A DNA stretch of 64,000 nucleotides, taken from positions 106,206 to 170,205 of the forward strand of contig JAIWWG010000077.1 of assembly GCA_025435555.1 (NCBI GenBank), read 5' to 3'. Position 1 is the stretch's first letter; each line of letters starts with the position of its first letter. This document shows, in pieces, positions 47,701 through 59,568 of this stretch. The notes beneath the pieces were generated by a model. That model saw only the letters and a list, made by a program, of their open reading frames with translations. It ran no database searches and had not been told where the DNA came from. The position numbers and the translations under genes were made by a program. Source of the DNA: Chytriomyces cf. hyalinus JEL632 (lineage: Eukaryota > Chytridiomycota > Chytridiomycetes > Chytridiales > Chytriomycetaceae).

Positions 47701-50700
47701 GCCCAATTCAGTTTTACTTCACCGTGGAAGAGGTGTCCAAGCACAAGGCAAAAACAAATCTGGATCCGTTTGTTTCCTACAATGGCTATGTGTTTGATAT
47801 TGCCGGATACGATCATCCCGGCGTTTCTATCCTCGGAGCTGCCGGAACAGACATCAGCGGCTACTTTCCGCGCGTTGATCCCGACACTGGCGTTCCCTTC
47901 TCATCCGACTGCGACTTTTTGGCACCTTTCAGCGACTTTACCCCGGCCGATCTATCAAAACCAAACCATTTTGCAAAAAGAGGGGAAAAGTATCGCAAAT
48001 GGTCCAATGATACAAACAGCTATTGCACAGACCCACACGTTCCAAAAAGTCAAGGCTACTGCCATGATGCTGGGACCATCAACAAGCAAATCAAAAGCAA
48101 CCATATGGGAGTGTACCAGGTCGGAGTGTTGGCGTTCCCGTTTACGGAATTACACAGAAGACACTACACTGCGGATGATTGGTGGATTGCTGTGGACGGA
48201 AAGATTTACGACATGAGTCTCCTCTCCTCGCCCGTATCCAACTACACCATCGATCCCAACTTTTTCGCCCTTGAAGATTTCGGGGGACCCGGAAACTCGG
48301 ATGCCACCAAAAACGCAAGCACGTTGAATCCACAGGTTCTGAGATGTTTTGATAACTTGCTTTTGGTTGGGTTTGTGGATCAGCGGCAATCCTCTGCTGC
48401 CTGTGAATCGTCTTCTTACATCTTGTACGGTGTAACTGGAGTCATGGTGAGTCACTTTGAATGATTCGAAGCTCCGTTTTGCATTTCAGCTTACTTCAGT
48501 TCCAACAATCTAGGTCGGCATCATGGTGATCAAGTTCTTGGCCGCCTTGCAACTCGCTCCAGCACCCAATCCTGAGGGAAACGACCGATTCGTGATTATG
48601 CAAGTCCCATGTTACAACGAAGGCGAGTCTTCGTTGACCAAAACGATTGAATCTCTGGCAACGTTTGATTACGACGATACAAGAAAGCTGCTATTTATTG
48701 TGTCGGATGGAATGATCAAATCCGCTGGTAGCGACATGTCGACACCAGACCTTGTCATGCAAATCTTGGGAGTGGATAAGAAGGTGCAACAACCGGAAGC
48801 CAAGTCGTATCTTGCAATTGGGCGTGGACTAAAAGAGCACAACAAGGTGTGTTGGCGCTCATTTCTCAGCGGAATTCTCACTTGCTGTTCATAAAAAAAA
48901 AAACAGGCCAAAGTCTATTCTGGACTATACAGCATCCATGCGCGCTACATTCCATTCATTTTTGTAATGAAATGCGGAAAGGAAGGTGAAACGGCAAAAC
49001 CAGGAAACAGAGGCAAACGAGACTCGCAAATGATTCTGATGAAATTCTTGAACCGAGTCAACTTTGGCACGCCCATGTCTCCCTTAGAACTCGAAATGTA
49101 CCATCACATCAAAAACATAATTGGTGTGGACCCGTTCCTGTATGAGTACTGTCTGATGGTGGATGCCGACACGCGTTGCGAGCCAGCTTCGTTGAATAAG
49201 CTGATTTCAGCCATGGTCAATGACGCCAACATGATGGGCATTTGCGGTGAAACGAGAATCGAAAATGAAAACGAGTCTTGGGTGACGATGATGCAGGTGC
49301 GCGTGGTTAACGTTGAAGCAGTTGCGTATTGCTAACAAGCCTTTCCATGCCAGGTCTACGAGTACTACATTAGTCACCACCTGGCAAAGGCATTTGAATC
49401 TCTTTTTGGGTCTGTTACATGCTTGCCAGGCTGTTTCTGCATGGTAGTTATCAAATTCATCGTTTGACAAGGAACGGGTCCAAATGCTAACAGAACAAAC
49501 ACAGTACCGTCTTCGCACGCCCAAAAAGATTCCTCTTCTCATTTCAAACCAAATTCTAAACGAATACAAAAATATCAACGTCAACACGCTCCACCAGCAA
49601 AACCTGCTCTCCCTCGGCGAAGACCGATTCCTCACAACTCTGATGCTCAAGCATTTCCCAGAATACCGCAACAAATTCACCCCCGACGCCATGTGCTACA
49701 CCATCGTACCAGACACTTTCAGCATGCTTCTCGGACAACGGCGCAGATGGATCAACTCCACCATCCACAACTTGTTTGAACTCATCTTCTTGCCAACCCT
49801 GTGCGGCTGCTTGTGCTTATCCCTGCGACTTGTCATCTTTTTGGACTTGTTTGCCACGCTGATAATGCCCGCTAGTACGGCTTATCTCGGCTACCTTATT
49901 TATGCCTCTGTCATGGCAAATCAGGCGCCAATCATTTCCTTGATCATGATGGGAAGTGCGTATGGGTTGCAAGCTATTATTTTCTTGGTCAAAGGGCAAT
50001 ACCAGCATATCGGGTGGATGATTATCAGTATCCTGGCTATGCCTGTGTTCAGTTTCTACATTCCGTTATGTAAGTCTCTTCCCCCCCAAAATGATTACAT
50101 ACTCACTGTTTGTTTACTTCAGACGCATACTGGCACTTCGACGACTTCAAATGGGGAAATACACGTAAAGGCGCCGCAGCAGAAACAGGAGGCGGTCACG
50201 GTACCGGCACCGACGATGAAGAGCTGATTCCCCTGGACCCCAGTGTCGTACCCCTCGTAACATGGGAAGCCTACGAAGCATCCATGATGCTGAAACAAAC
50301 TTCAAACTCCTTGGACAGTACAAACACCATCACTGGCAGCAACACCAAAATGGTGGCTCCATCTTCCAGAAACATTGCTCATGCTCCCTCGCCATATGAC
50401 AATGGTCACCAGCAGCAGTACTCGCAGAGGCATCAGCAAGTGGACATTTCTACACCCCAGCTGGCGTACATTCCGAACGGGAGACCCATGGACTCTGTAC
50501 AGTACATCAACGCGCATCAGAGAATCTCGGTTGCAAACCCTCGAACGGCGAACTTGAACTCGGATAACTCGGATCGATGGGTGACCCAGTCTGTCGAAGT
50601 CATGCCCACATGGACTGGAGGTGTCCCTGTCGATGACGACATTACGTGCTACATTCGGTACATTATTGCCACCACCGATTTGAGCCAGCTTTCGAAGAAG

Positions 50701-50796
50701 AAAGTCCGCGAAGCCGTTAACGTGTACTTTGGAATGGACTTGTCGCACAAGAAGGCATTCATCAATGATGTGGTCGAGCTTCTGATTCAGGGCTGA
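44792..50796 (+). CDS. Chitin synthase with N-terminal myosin motor-like domain (class V/VII type, CsmA-like)
   Basis: Membrane processive glycosyltransferase making chitin from UDP-GlcNAc. Start 44792 ([20 protein letters not shown]). Motor domain, about residues 1-650: P-loop [10 protein letters not shown] (re-entered after the intron of about 45095-45163), switch [21 protein letters not shown], switch [24 protein letters not shown], so ATPase signatures are kept. Next comes a charged [18 protein letters not shown] linker, TM helices, and a cytochrome-b5-like region ([20 protein letters not shown]). Catalytic domain: [68 protein letters not shown] and QRRRW. A DEK_C-like domain ([20 protein letters not shown]) ends it at 50796. 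Introns near 48447, 48846, 49297, 49443 and 50070. Domain order matches fungal class V enzymes; about 1870 residues. Confidence 0.93.
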
Positions 50797-50971
50797 TCGT
50801 GCATCGTTATTTATCTTCCTTTCTCATTCTTTATTTCTTCTTAAGTTCCCGCTTGGTAGATGCAACACAATAAGTTATAGACTGACCGATGAGAGAAAGC
50901 GTTTTTATTCAAAACAAAACAAGCGGGCAAACAGAGAGAACAAATGGTGCGACATCGTACCATCCCTATCA

Positions 50972-52597
50972 TCAGTTCACCTTCTGCTTCTTCGCTTCGG
51001 AGGCTTGGCTCACGGACGCTGGCGCCTTGACAACCATTGCGTCACGACCAGGACCCACGCCGATCCACTCAATAGGCACCCCGAGAAGCTCTTCAACCCG
51101 CTCGATGTAACGACGGCAGTTTTGGGGCAACTCCTCATAGTTGCGACATTTGCTGATATCGGATTTCCAACCAGGGAGAGTCTCATACTCCACAGTAGAG
51201 TCCGTTAACATATCCAAGTCAGCCGGGAAGTCAGTGTACCGCTTTCCATTGTGCACATATGCAACGCCAATCTGTACCTCATCAAACTGATCCAAAATAT
51301 CCAACTTGGTAAGATTGATTGAAGAGTAGTCGTTGAGCATGTGGGAGTGACGAAGCACAACAACGTCCAACCATCCACAACGCCGCTTGCGACCCGTTGT
51401 CACTCCATACTCACGACCGACAGTCTGCAGATGCTCACCAACAGAATTGAGTTGTTCAGTTGGGAATGGCCCAGCACCAACGCGCGTTGTGTAAGCCTTC
51501 ACGACACCAAACACTTTTCCAATTTTTCTTGGGGGAAGTCCGAGACCCGTGCAGACACCACCGATACCCGTGTTGGAGCTTGTCACGTAAGGGTACGTTC
51601 CAAAGTCAATGTCAAGCATAATCGCATTGGCACCCTCCACCAACACATTTTTTTTGGCGTTGATCGCATCATGAACGTATGGGATCGAGTCGAGCACAAA
51701 CGGACGGACCTTGTCCCTGTACTCCTGAGAAAAACAATGAAATAAAAAAAACAATCAGCCTCGAAACTACAGTGCTTCAGATGGAGAAAGCCCACCTTGC
51801 ATCTCTTCAACTCTTCTTCAGCGTTGTACTCAAACCCGTACTGCTTTTGGAGACCATCCAGGCACTTGTGGTACCGTGTGACAAAGTCATCCCAGTTATT
51901 GAGCAGGTGATGAACACGAACTCCAGAGCGGGACATCTTGGATGAGTAAGTCGGTCCGATACCTTTTGGGAAGCAGACAGAGATTTTTTGTTGTAAGAGC
52001 TAAGACGCGAGAGAGAAAAATGACAACAGCGGCACCTTTTCTGGTTGTTCCGAGACTCTTGCCACCCAACGCGCCTTCATTCAGGCCGTCCACGACCTGG
52101 TGAAAGTCAAAGACAAGATGGGCTCTGTCGGAAATCTTCAGGCGCTCTGGGTTCACTTTGAGACCCTTCTTGACGTTGGCTTCGATCTCGGAAAAAAGAT
52201 TGGCCAGATGGACAACGACACCGTTTCCAATCACAGAGATGCAGCTGTCGTTCACGAGTCCCGAGGGAAGCATGTGAAAGTCGTACGGAACGCCGTTTGC
52301 GATAATCGTGTGTCCTGGATGGGATGACGAATTAAGAGATAAGCGTCAGGCACGGAAGCATTCAGAAAGAAACAGAGATAATCAAGAGCATTTAAACGGG
52401 GAATCAGAGAGAAGTAAAGAGGGGAGGCTGCAAGAGGAGAGGGAAGATGGATAGTAAAAACAGGGTCACAACAAACACAAACCAGCGTTGTTCCCGCCGG
52501 CAGCTCTGCAGACAATGTCACTCTCCTGAGCCAGGATGTCGACCAGCTTGCCCTTCCCTTCGTCGCCCCACTGTGCGCCTAACACAACGTTCGCCAT
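50972..52597 (-). CDS. ADE12: Adenylosuccinate synthetase
   Basis: Converts IMP, Asp and GTP to adenylosuccinate in AMP synthesis. Exon 1 from 52597 reads [20 protein letters not shown] (GDEGKGK P-loop/catalytic Asp), then [10 protein letters not shown] joins [18 protein letters not shown] after an intron of about 165 nt. Further: [111 protein letters not shown] and a GPGRDA end motif ([11 protein letters not shown]). A Lys-rich tail follows and it ends EAKKQKVN at 50972. Four exons. Convergent with the chitin synthase. Confidence 0.95.
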
Positions 52598-52712
52598 TGC
52601 CTCAGATTCGTAACGTGGAGACGAGAAAAAGAGCAAATTCAAAGAACATTTTTTTTAGAAAATCAGAAAGCAGATCTTGGAATTTGACCCAACGGATGAT
52701 GTCACGAAGTAT

Positions 52713-54561
52713 TCAAAGTGTTTTATTCGTCCGTTTGTTTCCCATGCCCGCCGACATGCTCCTCAATCGTCCCTGTGCGCGTCCACAATTTTGGGGGTAC
52801 TGGTACCAGTTCTTGGTGATCGTCTCAGGCTCGCTCGCGCTGGCATGGCTTCTCATTTCCCCAGTCTTGGAGAAGTGCAGCCCACATGCATCACACATTG
52901 TGCTTACTCCTTCCGGTCCACGCCGTATCAGCTCCGTCTTGGTGATGGTGGCACGGCAATTCTGACAAGCCCACGCTTTCCATTTTTCCTGCCTTTTCAT
53001 ACCCAGTGACTCGACAAGTGTCACACCTCCCATCAGCGCATCGGTTTCTTCTTCCATCACCTCCAAGGCCGTATCTTGCCGCGTTCTTCTTCTTGGCAGC
53101 AGTCCCGTTGTCGCCGTTGCCTGCATTTGAGCAGGAACTCCTCGCGGCATGGTGCCTCTTTTTACTCCATTCCTCCAGATTGGCAGGGCACTCATCCATA
53201 GCCGAGTAACCTCTCGCTCAGGCAAGGCCGTGCGGCCTCTTGCACGGTTTGTTGCTCCAGCCCTTCTGCGACGGGCTGTGGTGGAGTTCGGTTTGTCATC
53301 CAGACTCGTGGGTGCTTGGGATGGCATTGCGCCTGTTAGTAATGTCGGGGTATAAAACGCTCGGTTTTCCGGCTTCCTCTTTGCTGTCTCGACTGGCGGC
53401 AGGAAGTGGTTGAACCACAAATCTGAAACAACAATAAATTTTGCGAACAGTTGTGCAGACATGATAGTTAAATACCTTCATCATCAATTTGGCTGTCGTC
53501 AAATGGATGTTCCAGCGCAAACAGTGTTTTGTGGTACATGTGAATTTGATCTCGAAGTTGATGCGCAATTGCGACTCTGTTCCAAAGAAACAATTGGACA
53601 AACAGAGAAAGAACAACAAAATGATTCAGACAAGCAAAGAGCCGCAAAAGAATCAACTTGTTGGTACCGAAATTCCGGTGTTAATCCCAATTCGCAACAC
53701 ATGACGAGAGCAAAATCCTCAGGCGAGTTTCGAGAACAGTTCAAGTCCCATTCCACATTGTCCATCACCGTAATAGTTCCAATCGATACGTCAATTTTCA
53801 ACGAAACGCGAAGGTTTGGGTGATCATCAAGATGTATTGTGGGTGTTTCCGACGACAGCTGTTTCCGATTCGACAGAGATTGGATGGGCGGCAATGGGAC
53901 GAGAGGAGGCTCTAAGCCTTGTGATCCAATGGGTGGTCGGATATATGTGTGATCGTAAAACTCCTCGGTTTGATCTTTGATTGCTCTGTGAAAGAAATGA
54001 TCAACAAAACCACACACGCTGCCTGCCTGCAATACGCACTTTGATATTTCTTCAACCGCAGCAGGGGGTAGCCGAAAATCGGACACAAGTTGTTGTGCGT
54101 ATAGAAGCGGGGGTACCAAGGTTTCTGAGAAGGGTGTGTTAGTTTACCGTCAAACAAATCTAAAGGTCCACCGTTTAAATTCCAGCAAAACTGATCCTTC
54201 AGCCTAAATCCATGAGTATCCACGTCAAAGTCCAATTTTATAGGCACGAGAATCACTGGACCATCCTCCCGTTTTGCAGGCATAACGTCAGCGACGCTTT
54301 CATGGTTCGACTCCTCCTTCTTTTGAGGAAGGCTGAATCCAATTCCAAAGTGTAAACGTACAGGTAAATAGTGAGTACTTGAAGCCTCGGGTTATGCAGA
54401 GTTGGTTACCCAAAGGCGACAAGGGGTGGGCGCGGGAGTCCTTTGAATGAGAACTGCCTCTGGTGAATTGGAGGCGGCGGCTGCAGACTCGCGCGGGCGC
54501 TCAATATTTGAGAGTTCCGTTTTGCTGATTCGCAGTGTGCTTGAGAGAAGGAGGCTGCCAT
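52713..54561 (-). CDS. SNF5: SNF5/SMARCB1-family chromatin-remodelling subunit with C-terminal GATA-type zinc finger
   Basis: Core subunit of SWI/SNF or RSC. Start 54561 (MAASFSQAHCESAKRNSQIL), a short intron, then LPVRLHFGIGFSLPQKKE...DGPVILVPIKLDFDVDTHGF (SNF5 start). Later exons give FRLPPAAVEEISKCV, SLKIDVSIGTITVMDNVEWD (SNF5 repeat core), EDFALVMCCELGLTPEFRYQ and IAHQLRDQIHMYHKTLFALE (second repeat). Exon end DDSQIDDE|GTATTT splices to LWFNHFLPP. The tail is basic and ends with CQNC-X20-CDAC (KTELIRRGPEGVSTMCDACG), a GATA-type finger. The start of the last exon could be mistaken for an independent gene (Met at 53462 lies in the intron). I recall SNF5-GATA architectures in other fungi. 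Confidence 0.86.
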
Positions 54562-54665
54562 GATGGATATTTCTTCTCGTGGTATTTATTTATGACTGTA
54601 TATTCACAGTATTTATGGACTTCTTTATTTTTTCAAGGAGCGACATATACGCCGCCCCCGCACCT

Positions 54666-56343
54666 TCACAAATCGATTTCCTTCAGATTTAACCGGATAA
54701 TTACGTCGTGCACCGTGTCAAAAATAGCCCGGATTTGATGCGTGTCCGTTGCCCACGTCAGATGAAAGTATATCTTCCGATCTGGATATTTGTTCACCTT
54801 TTTGAACTGCTTGATGAAATACGTGTACCCATTTTCATACGAGTTTTCACCTGCGAATTTTGCTGAGTTAGATCTCTTACAAAACCCACTCTCTCAGCCA
54901 CTCTCACCCGTGAATTCTGGGAAATAGTCCGATATGAGAATCGACTTCAGCTTCTCCTTGAAAATATCGATTTTGTTGAGGAACACAATCATGCCCGTTG
55001 CTTTAAACAAGGGATGGTTGCAGATGGCAGTGAACAAGGTCAGCGATTCCGTCACTACATTAAACATGGTTAAATTTATATCAAGCAAGATTTCAAAACA
55101 CGAACTCCGATTCACTGTTTCATCTTCGACGCAAGTCTGATCATACGAACTTATTGCACACTGCGTTGTGAAGGAAGCTAGTGTTAACAGCTGCTTTGTT
55201 CCAGAAACACTTCATTTTACCAAGTAAATTACTGCTGTCACGTCTTCAAAATAGCTGGCCCACTTTTTGCGCTCAGAGCGCTGGCCTCCAACATCAAACA
55301 CGCGATATAGAATTGTTTCAATGAAAAACTTCGTCTCCGTGACTGTCACCGTCATTATCCGTGCATTTAAAATGTCAGTTTCAGTGGGTATAAACTTGAG
55401 ATCACATATCCGCTCCACATTATCCATCAAGCTTCGGTGAACTTTTTTAGTTGTCAGGAAACGAGTTTAAATGAAACAACTCAACTATTTGCAAGAGTCC
55501 ATCAGCTGAAACTCTTTCGACCGGCTGAAGCAATACTGAATCCCGCTATCATTCCAGATCAAGCGGATCGCTTTTTCTGTTGACCCATTCACCTCTGTGC
55601 TCCCAAAGTCGTCGGAAATTTCAACTGACAAAATGTCCCTTGCCGCATCTGACACAGCGCTCTCTTGTCCATCCTCGCCTCCCAACTTATCATACTCAAT
55701 CTCTGCAAGCTTTGCTATCGGATCGTCTTTTTTATAAGCTTGTAAGAAATGGCCGCTCACAACCGTCGATTCCCTCCTTGAACCTCCATCTCCCCCAGAC
55801 ACTTCCAATTTCTGCGCAGACAAGGACTTAAGTTTCCCATTTGAAACGGCAGTCACTGCAGACTCCCGTAACGAGTTATCATTTACGTGTGTGGGTGTCA
55901 CACCAAGTTCAGGATTTGAATGCTGAGGGATCTGATCCAATTCCGTCAAGTTTCCTTCGGCCTCGCGAGTTGGGGGAATGAATCCAAACGGGATTTTAAG
56001 AAGGTACATTGCCTCAATAAGTGTTTGGGTGCAGTCGAGCAGGTTGTTTCGCATTGTAACTTTGAAGGATGTGATTTCCTCCGGGGTAAATTGGACGTTG
56101 TAGATGAGCCGCATTTGTTTCAATATGGTTGATTTCCCGACCTCTCCGGCGCCTTTTTTGGAATTTGAATTGGTTTTTTTTCCGTCAATCAGGAAACGCA
56201 GAAAAATAAAAATGGCCGTTACCAAGGAGCAGAAGTTTAATGGTCTGCTGCTTCTCCTCGTCTTCCAGTTGCTTCTGAATCATTCGATCAATTTGTCGGC
56301 TGCGCTGGGTTTGCACCATCGTCTCCGACTGAACGCAGCCCAT
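54666..56343 (-). CDS. Heterotrimeric G-protein alpha subunit with expanded helical domain
   Basis: Membrane GTPase switch. Start 56343 gives MGC (myristoylation Gly2, palmitoylation Cys3) and a basic/Gln-rich helix. G1 is split by intron 1 and reads LLLLGAGEVGKST, with Val where the family has Ser (GAGESGKST). KQMRLIYNVQFTPEEI follows. An insert of roughly 110 residues (Ser/Asn/Glu-rich) lies between helix A (EAMYLLKIPFGF) and KLAEIEYDKLG. Switch I is DILNARIMTVTVTETKF (Arg kept), G3 FDVGGQRSERKKW intact, G4 FLNKID, G5 HLTWATDT (normally TCAT). The C-terminus is IIRLNLKEIDL. About six exons. The 110-residue insert recalls yeast Gpa1 (established), while the G1 and G5 changes are seen directly. 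Confidence 0.9.
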
Positions 56344-56424
56344 ATTCTCCACTCGAAGATTTTCGCGGGAAATCTCTTCTCTGAGTTCATTAAACCTTTT
56401 TTACACTGCGAAAAACCCCGTAGA

Positions 56425-57657
56425 TTACCACGAACGACCCTCTTTATTTTCATTGCAGTCAACAGCATGAGTATCCCTAACTGCCAGCATGTCGTCTATT
56501 TCCGTGATGGGCAGCGGATCAACAATTTCCACTTCAAGAGGAAATCTCGTTGCTTCCAACCCCTCCAACTTCTTGTGCCGTTTCAGATGCGGCGAATCAG
56601 GATTATCGGATTCAGAATTATACCCGTCACTGTCCAGCGGAAACAAATTTGTTTCCAATTCGGGACGGTTCGAAAGTCTTCGAATGAGTGGGGTGGTCGG
56701 GAAACCAGAGGAGGTTCGGGATGCACGTTTGTTGAGATAAGGGGTGGGAATGACCCATCCATCTACGACTGGTTCATGCCGTCTGTTTGTTTGTTTGTTT
56801 GTTTGTTTGTTTGTTTGTTTGTTTGTTTTTGTTGTTTTGTTTGTTTGATTAGGGACGTTGAAGCCAAGTGAAGGTAATCGCGCCACATACATAATATCTC
56901 GAAACCCTTTCATCCGCTCTTCAATCTTACGCATCAGCGACGGAATCTTTTCGCTCAATGCCAAGAGCTGAACAGCCTCTCTCGGGGACGGCTCCCATTC
57001 GCTGCTGTAAACGTCCATTGTATTCGATCCGCCCCTTTTCACACCAAGAGAAACAGCGTGCAAGACCCTTCGCGCAATATAAAGTGATTCAGGATAATCC
57101 GCCAGCGCTTCAGCCGCTCCATAAAACTTGGACAGCAACTTAATATGCCCAGACGCCCGCACGGTTTTTAAAAGAGTTAAATTGGTTGCAATCAAGCTGG
57201 AGGTGTCTTTCAGGAGTTGGAGCGTGACGGCACAAACTCGGTTGGAATGATTGGACGGGTCGCTGATAATAATTTGAAGCCCCAGGATCACGCTGACAGT
57301 GAACAATTCAAGTAGATCTTTAAGCGTAGATTCCAAGGGCGTTGTGGAGGCTTCGTCCGGAGATTTTAACTGACGGGAGCACGTTAAAAGATGTGCATTA
57401 ACAGCATCAATTAAATTTTTCGCATGATGCAGGGTCCAGTTCTTCAGTGCTTCCAAGCAGGGTTTTCCAGAAGTGCAAGGACAACCGGTACGGCAAAAGA
57501 GAAGAAACTCTAAGTATGATCGCAAGTGGAGAGTGGCGATTCCGGACTCCAAATCAACATCTCGGGAAATAGAGTGCGGATTGTTGTTGTTTTGGTCAAT
57601 GGGTGCCAGGTATGAGAGAAGGGTATTCGAGTCTTGCGAGAGTGCGAGGCCCGCCAT
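56425..57657 (-). CDS. Hypothetical protein, single long frame with NKQT repeat
   Basis: 410-codon frame, not recognised. The first 280 residues are helical and Leu-rich (SYLEFLLFCRTGCPCTSGKP, ELFTVSVILGLQIIIS, RASGHIKLLSKFYGAAEALA), including a Cys pair. Then a repeat-encoded NKQTNKQTNKQT stretch arises from the (GTTT)n tract, followed by a Ser/Pro-rich acidic tail. A splice at the repeat (VARLPSLGFN) is possible, which would remove it as an intron. It sits 80 bp upstream of the G-alpha start, same strand. Confidence 0.5.
   Translation of the reverse strand: MAGLALSQDSNTLLSYLAPIDQNNNNPHSISRDVDLESGIATLHLRSYLEFLLFCRTGCPCTSGKPCLEALKNWTLHHAKNLIDAVNAHLLTCSRQLKSPDEASTTPLESTLKDLLELFTVSVILGLQIIISDPSNHSNRVCAVTLQLLKDTSSLIATNLTLLKTVRASGHIKLLSKFYGAAEALADYPESLYIARRVLHAVSLGVKRGGSNTMDVYSSEWEPSPREAVQLLALSEKIPSLMRKIEERMKGFRDIMYVARLPSLGFNVPNQTNKTTKTNKQTNKQTNKQTNRRHEPVVDGWVIPTPYLNKRASRTSSGFPTTPLIRRLSNRPELETNLFPLDSDGYNSESDNPDSPHLKRHKKLEGLEATRFPLEVEIVDPLPITEIDDMLAVRDTHAVDCNENKEGRSW
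56784..56852. repeat. (GTTT)n tetranucleotide tract
   Basis: About 11 clean GTTT units followed by degenerate T/G-rich sequence. On the minus strand it reads as AAAC repeats, encoding NKQT if translated. Confidence 0.95.
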
Positions 57658-57688
57658 TTGTGTTTTTATTGCACCTGTGTTTACGCCG

Positions 57689-59055
57689 TTAGTCGAACAA
57701 GTATAAATGGCATGAATGGTTGAGAGTATTACTTGTGAAGAGCGTAGTTTTTTTCAGTCCGTCTTCCGCATAGTATTTCTCAAATTCATTGCTCTCATCG
57801 CCACTGTACTCCCCATCAAAATCAGGATCCTGAATATACATGGTTGCCAAACCATTAAAATGGTAAGTTTTCAAAGGGAAGAAAAGCGGGCAATATCACC
57901 TCCATGTCTCTCAGTCGCTTCTGTTTTCCAGGTGTTTCCAAAAATTCGTCCGTTTCAATTTCCACATCAGGGCACCGCACCCGTTTCCAGAATGCATAAA
58001 AAGCATCCCTCTCGCCTTCGAGAACCCTGATTGCAGTTTTGTGTTTTGAAATCCTTGCGAGGTTATATCGCTTGGCCAACAGGATATGGAATCCGCGTTT
58101 GAAACCGGCAGTACGCGCAATTCGAGTTCCCCAGTCATAAATTGTTGTGCTTGTTTTTTCTAGAGTTTTACATTCCCATAATTGTTTGAGGAGTGGGCGA
58201 ATATGCTTGTGCAGTTGAGGGTGAGGCATCAGACTTGAAATGAGGGCAGAGTACATGACTGGTATTTTGACAGCGGATGGGAGAGATTTAAACAAATTGG
58301 GAATATGATGCACGAGCACATGGCTGTTTTTTTTTTTTTTTTTTTTTTTTGGCATGGTTAAATTGCGAAGAGTCCAGTGCAAGAGCCGAGAACGAGGAAT
58401 CACCTCTGCAAGTGCTCTGGAATGAATGTTTGATAAAATTGGTCATCTGACATGGGTTCCTCGTCCTCTGATTCTGTATCGGACTCGCCTTCGGACTCGT
58501 CACTTTTATCGCACTCTTCGCCAAACGACGCCGGCGTGGAAGCGGAGATCGATTCAAAAGAAGAGCCTGACGTGCGTCGATTTGGAAGAGAGAGTCCGGG
58601 GGCAAAGCCAACAGCGACAGCCTCAGCAGCGAGGCAGACAAGCGAACGCGGGTTGGAATAGCCTTCGGTGGATGAATTAGATGCGACATTGGATGCGTCT
58701 CTTGGCTTTCTTTTTGAGCTTGGTGTGGAGCAGTTTGATGTGATGGGCGTTGCTTTTAGTTCATACGCGTTGGCGTGAACCCTCAGCAGATTTGCGACAG
58801 TTTGTTCAGCCAATGCGGCAATGATTCTGCCTGAGAAGAAATGCCATTATTTAGATAGGTTCATTTCTCTCTCGGCAGCAGGCGTTTGTTCTCACCCAGT
58901 GATGTCTGACTGAGACCTTTTAGTTCCACACCCATTGAGCGCAGCTCTTCCACCTGTGACGGAGAACAGAGCGCACTCTGGTGAAGAGTCATAATCTTGC
59001 TGCGTATCTGCCGTAAGCGGCGAAAGTCACCAGCCGCACTGTTTGTGTGAAGCAT
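57689..59055 (-). CDS. Hypothetical protein, four exons
   Basis: Unrecognised. Exon 1 (59055 to about 58897): MLHTNSAAGDFRRLRQIRSK, donor GTGAGA. Exon 2 (from about 58832): IIAALAEQTVANLLRVHANA, then a Ser/Asp/Glu-rich acidic stretch (SDESEGESDTESEDEEPMSD) ending IPEHLQ. Exon 3 (about 58323-57902): FKSLPSAVKIPVMYSALISS, KHIRPLLKQLWECKTLEKTS, FHILLAKRYNLARISKHKTA, ending RLRDME at a GTGATA donor. A final acidic exon DPDFDGEYSGDESNEFEKYY ends at 57689. The acidic and basic helical blocks suggest a nuclear or nucleolar factor (inference only). The acceptor of exon 3 follows an A-rich tract of about 25 bases instead of a pyrimidine tract. Confidence 0.5.
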
Positions 59056-59271
59056 GGTTGGTTCACTTTCAAGTTCAATTTACTAAATCAAAGACACATT
59101 TGCCGCTGCTTTATCAGCCGCACACAGCTGGAAGGCACACGAATAAGGATAAAAAGTAAAAATAAAAATAATAAAAAAAATACACGGTTGATTTCACCTA
59201 GTCTGAATTAAGGGGTGGGCAAAAGTCGGAATGTAGTTGAATAAATACCCCGATTTAAGTCCCCCTCTGGC

Positions 59272-59553
59272 ATGAAATTCAGTGTGAAACAGAAAAAGAC
59301 TTGGAACAAAAGTTCATACACCAAGGTGAATGCAGTCACAACAGCCTCTCACAAGCAGACAACTTACCCACTGCACATGCAAACAACTCAGATGCCATTG
59401 ACAAAAGAACAGAAGAGTCAAGTGTGCCATGAAGTCAACCATGCAGGACTGGTGAATCAAGTGAGATGCACTGACAGAATCGCTGCCTTGAGCACAGAGT
59501 TGCAATGTGACAACGAAACAATAAAGGTTGCTTCAATCCCGTTTATTCAATGA
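59272..59553 (+). CDS. Unknown open frame in repeat-rich region
   Basis: 93 codons from ATG 59272 (MKFSVKQKKTWNKSSYTKVN). Gln/Thr/Lys-rich, no recognised family. Low-GC composition and repeated Gln/His words differ from the flanking genes, so it is probably part of an unclassified element together with the next frame. Confidence 0.3.
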   Translation: MKFSVKQKKTWNKSSYTKVNAVTTASHKQTTYPLHMQTTQMPLTKEQKSQVCHEVNHAGLVNQVRCTDRIAALSTELQCDNETIKVASIPFIQ

Positions 59554-59568
59554 CAATGCATAACTGGG

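Noticed and set aside
52713-53462. Independent GATA-factor gene starting at Met 53462
   Set aside because: That Met falls in an intron; a GTATTT donor and TTTCAG acceptor join the SNF5 frame to the GATA exon in frame.
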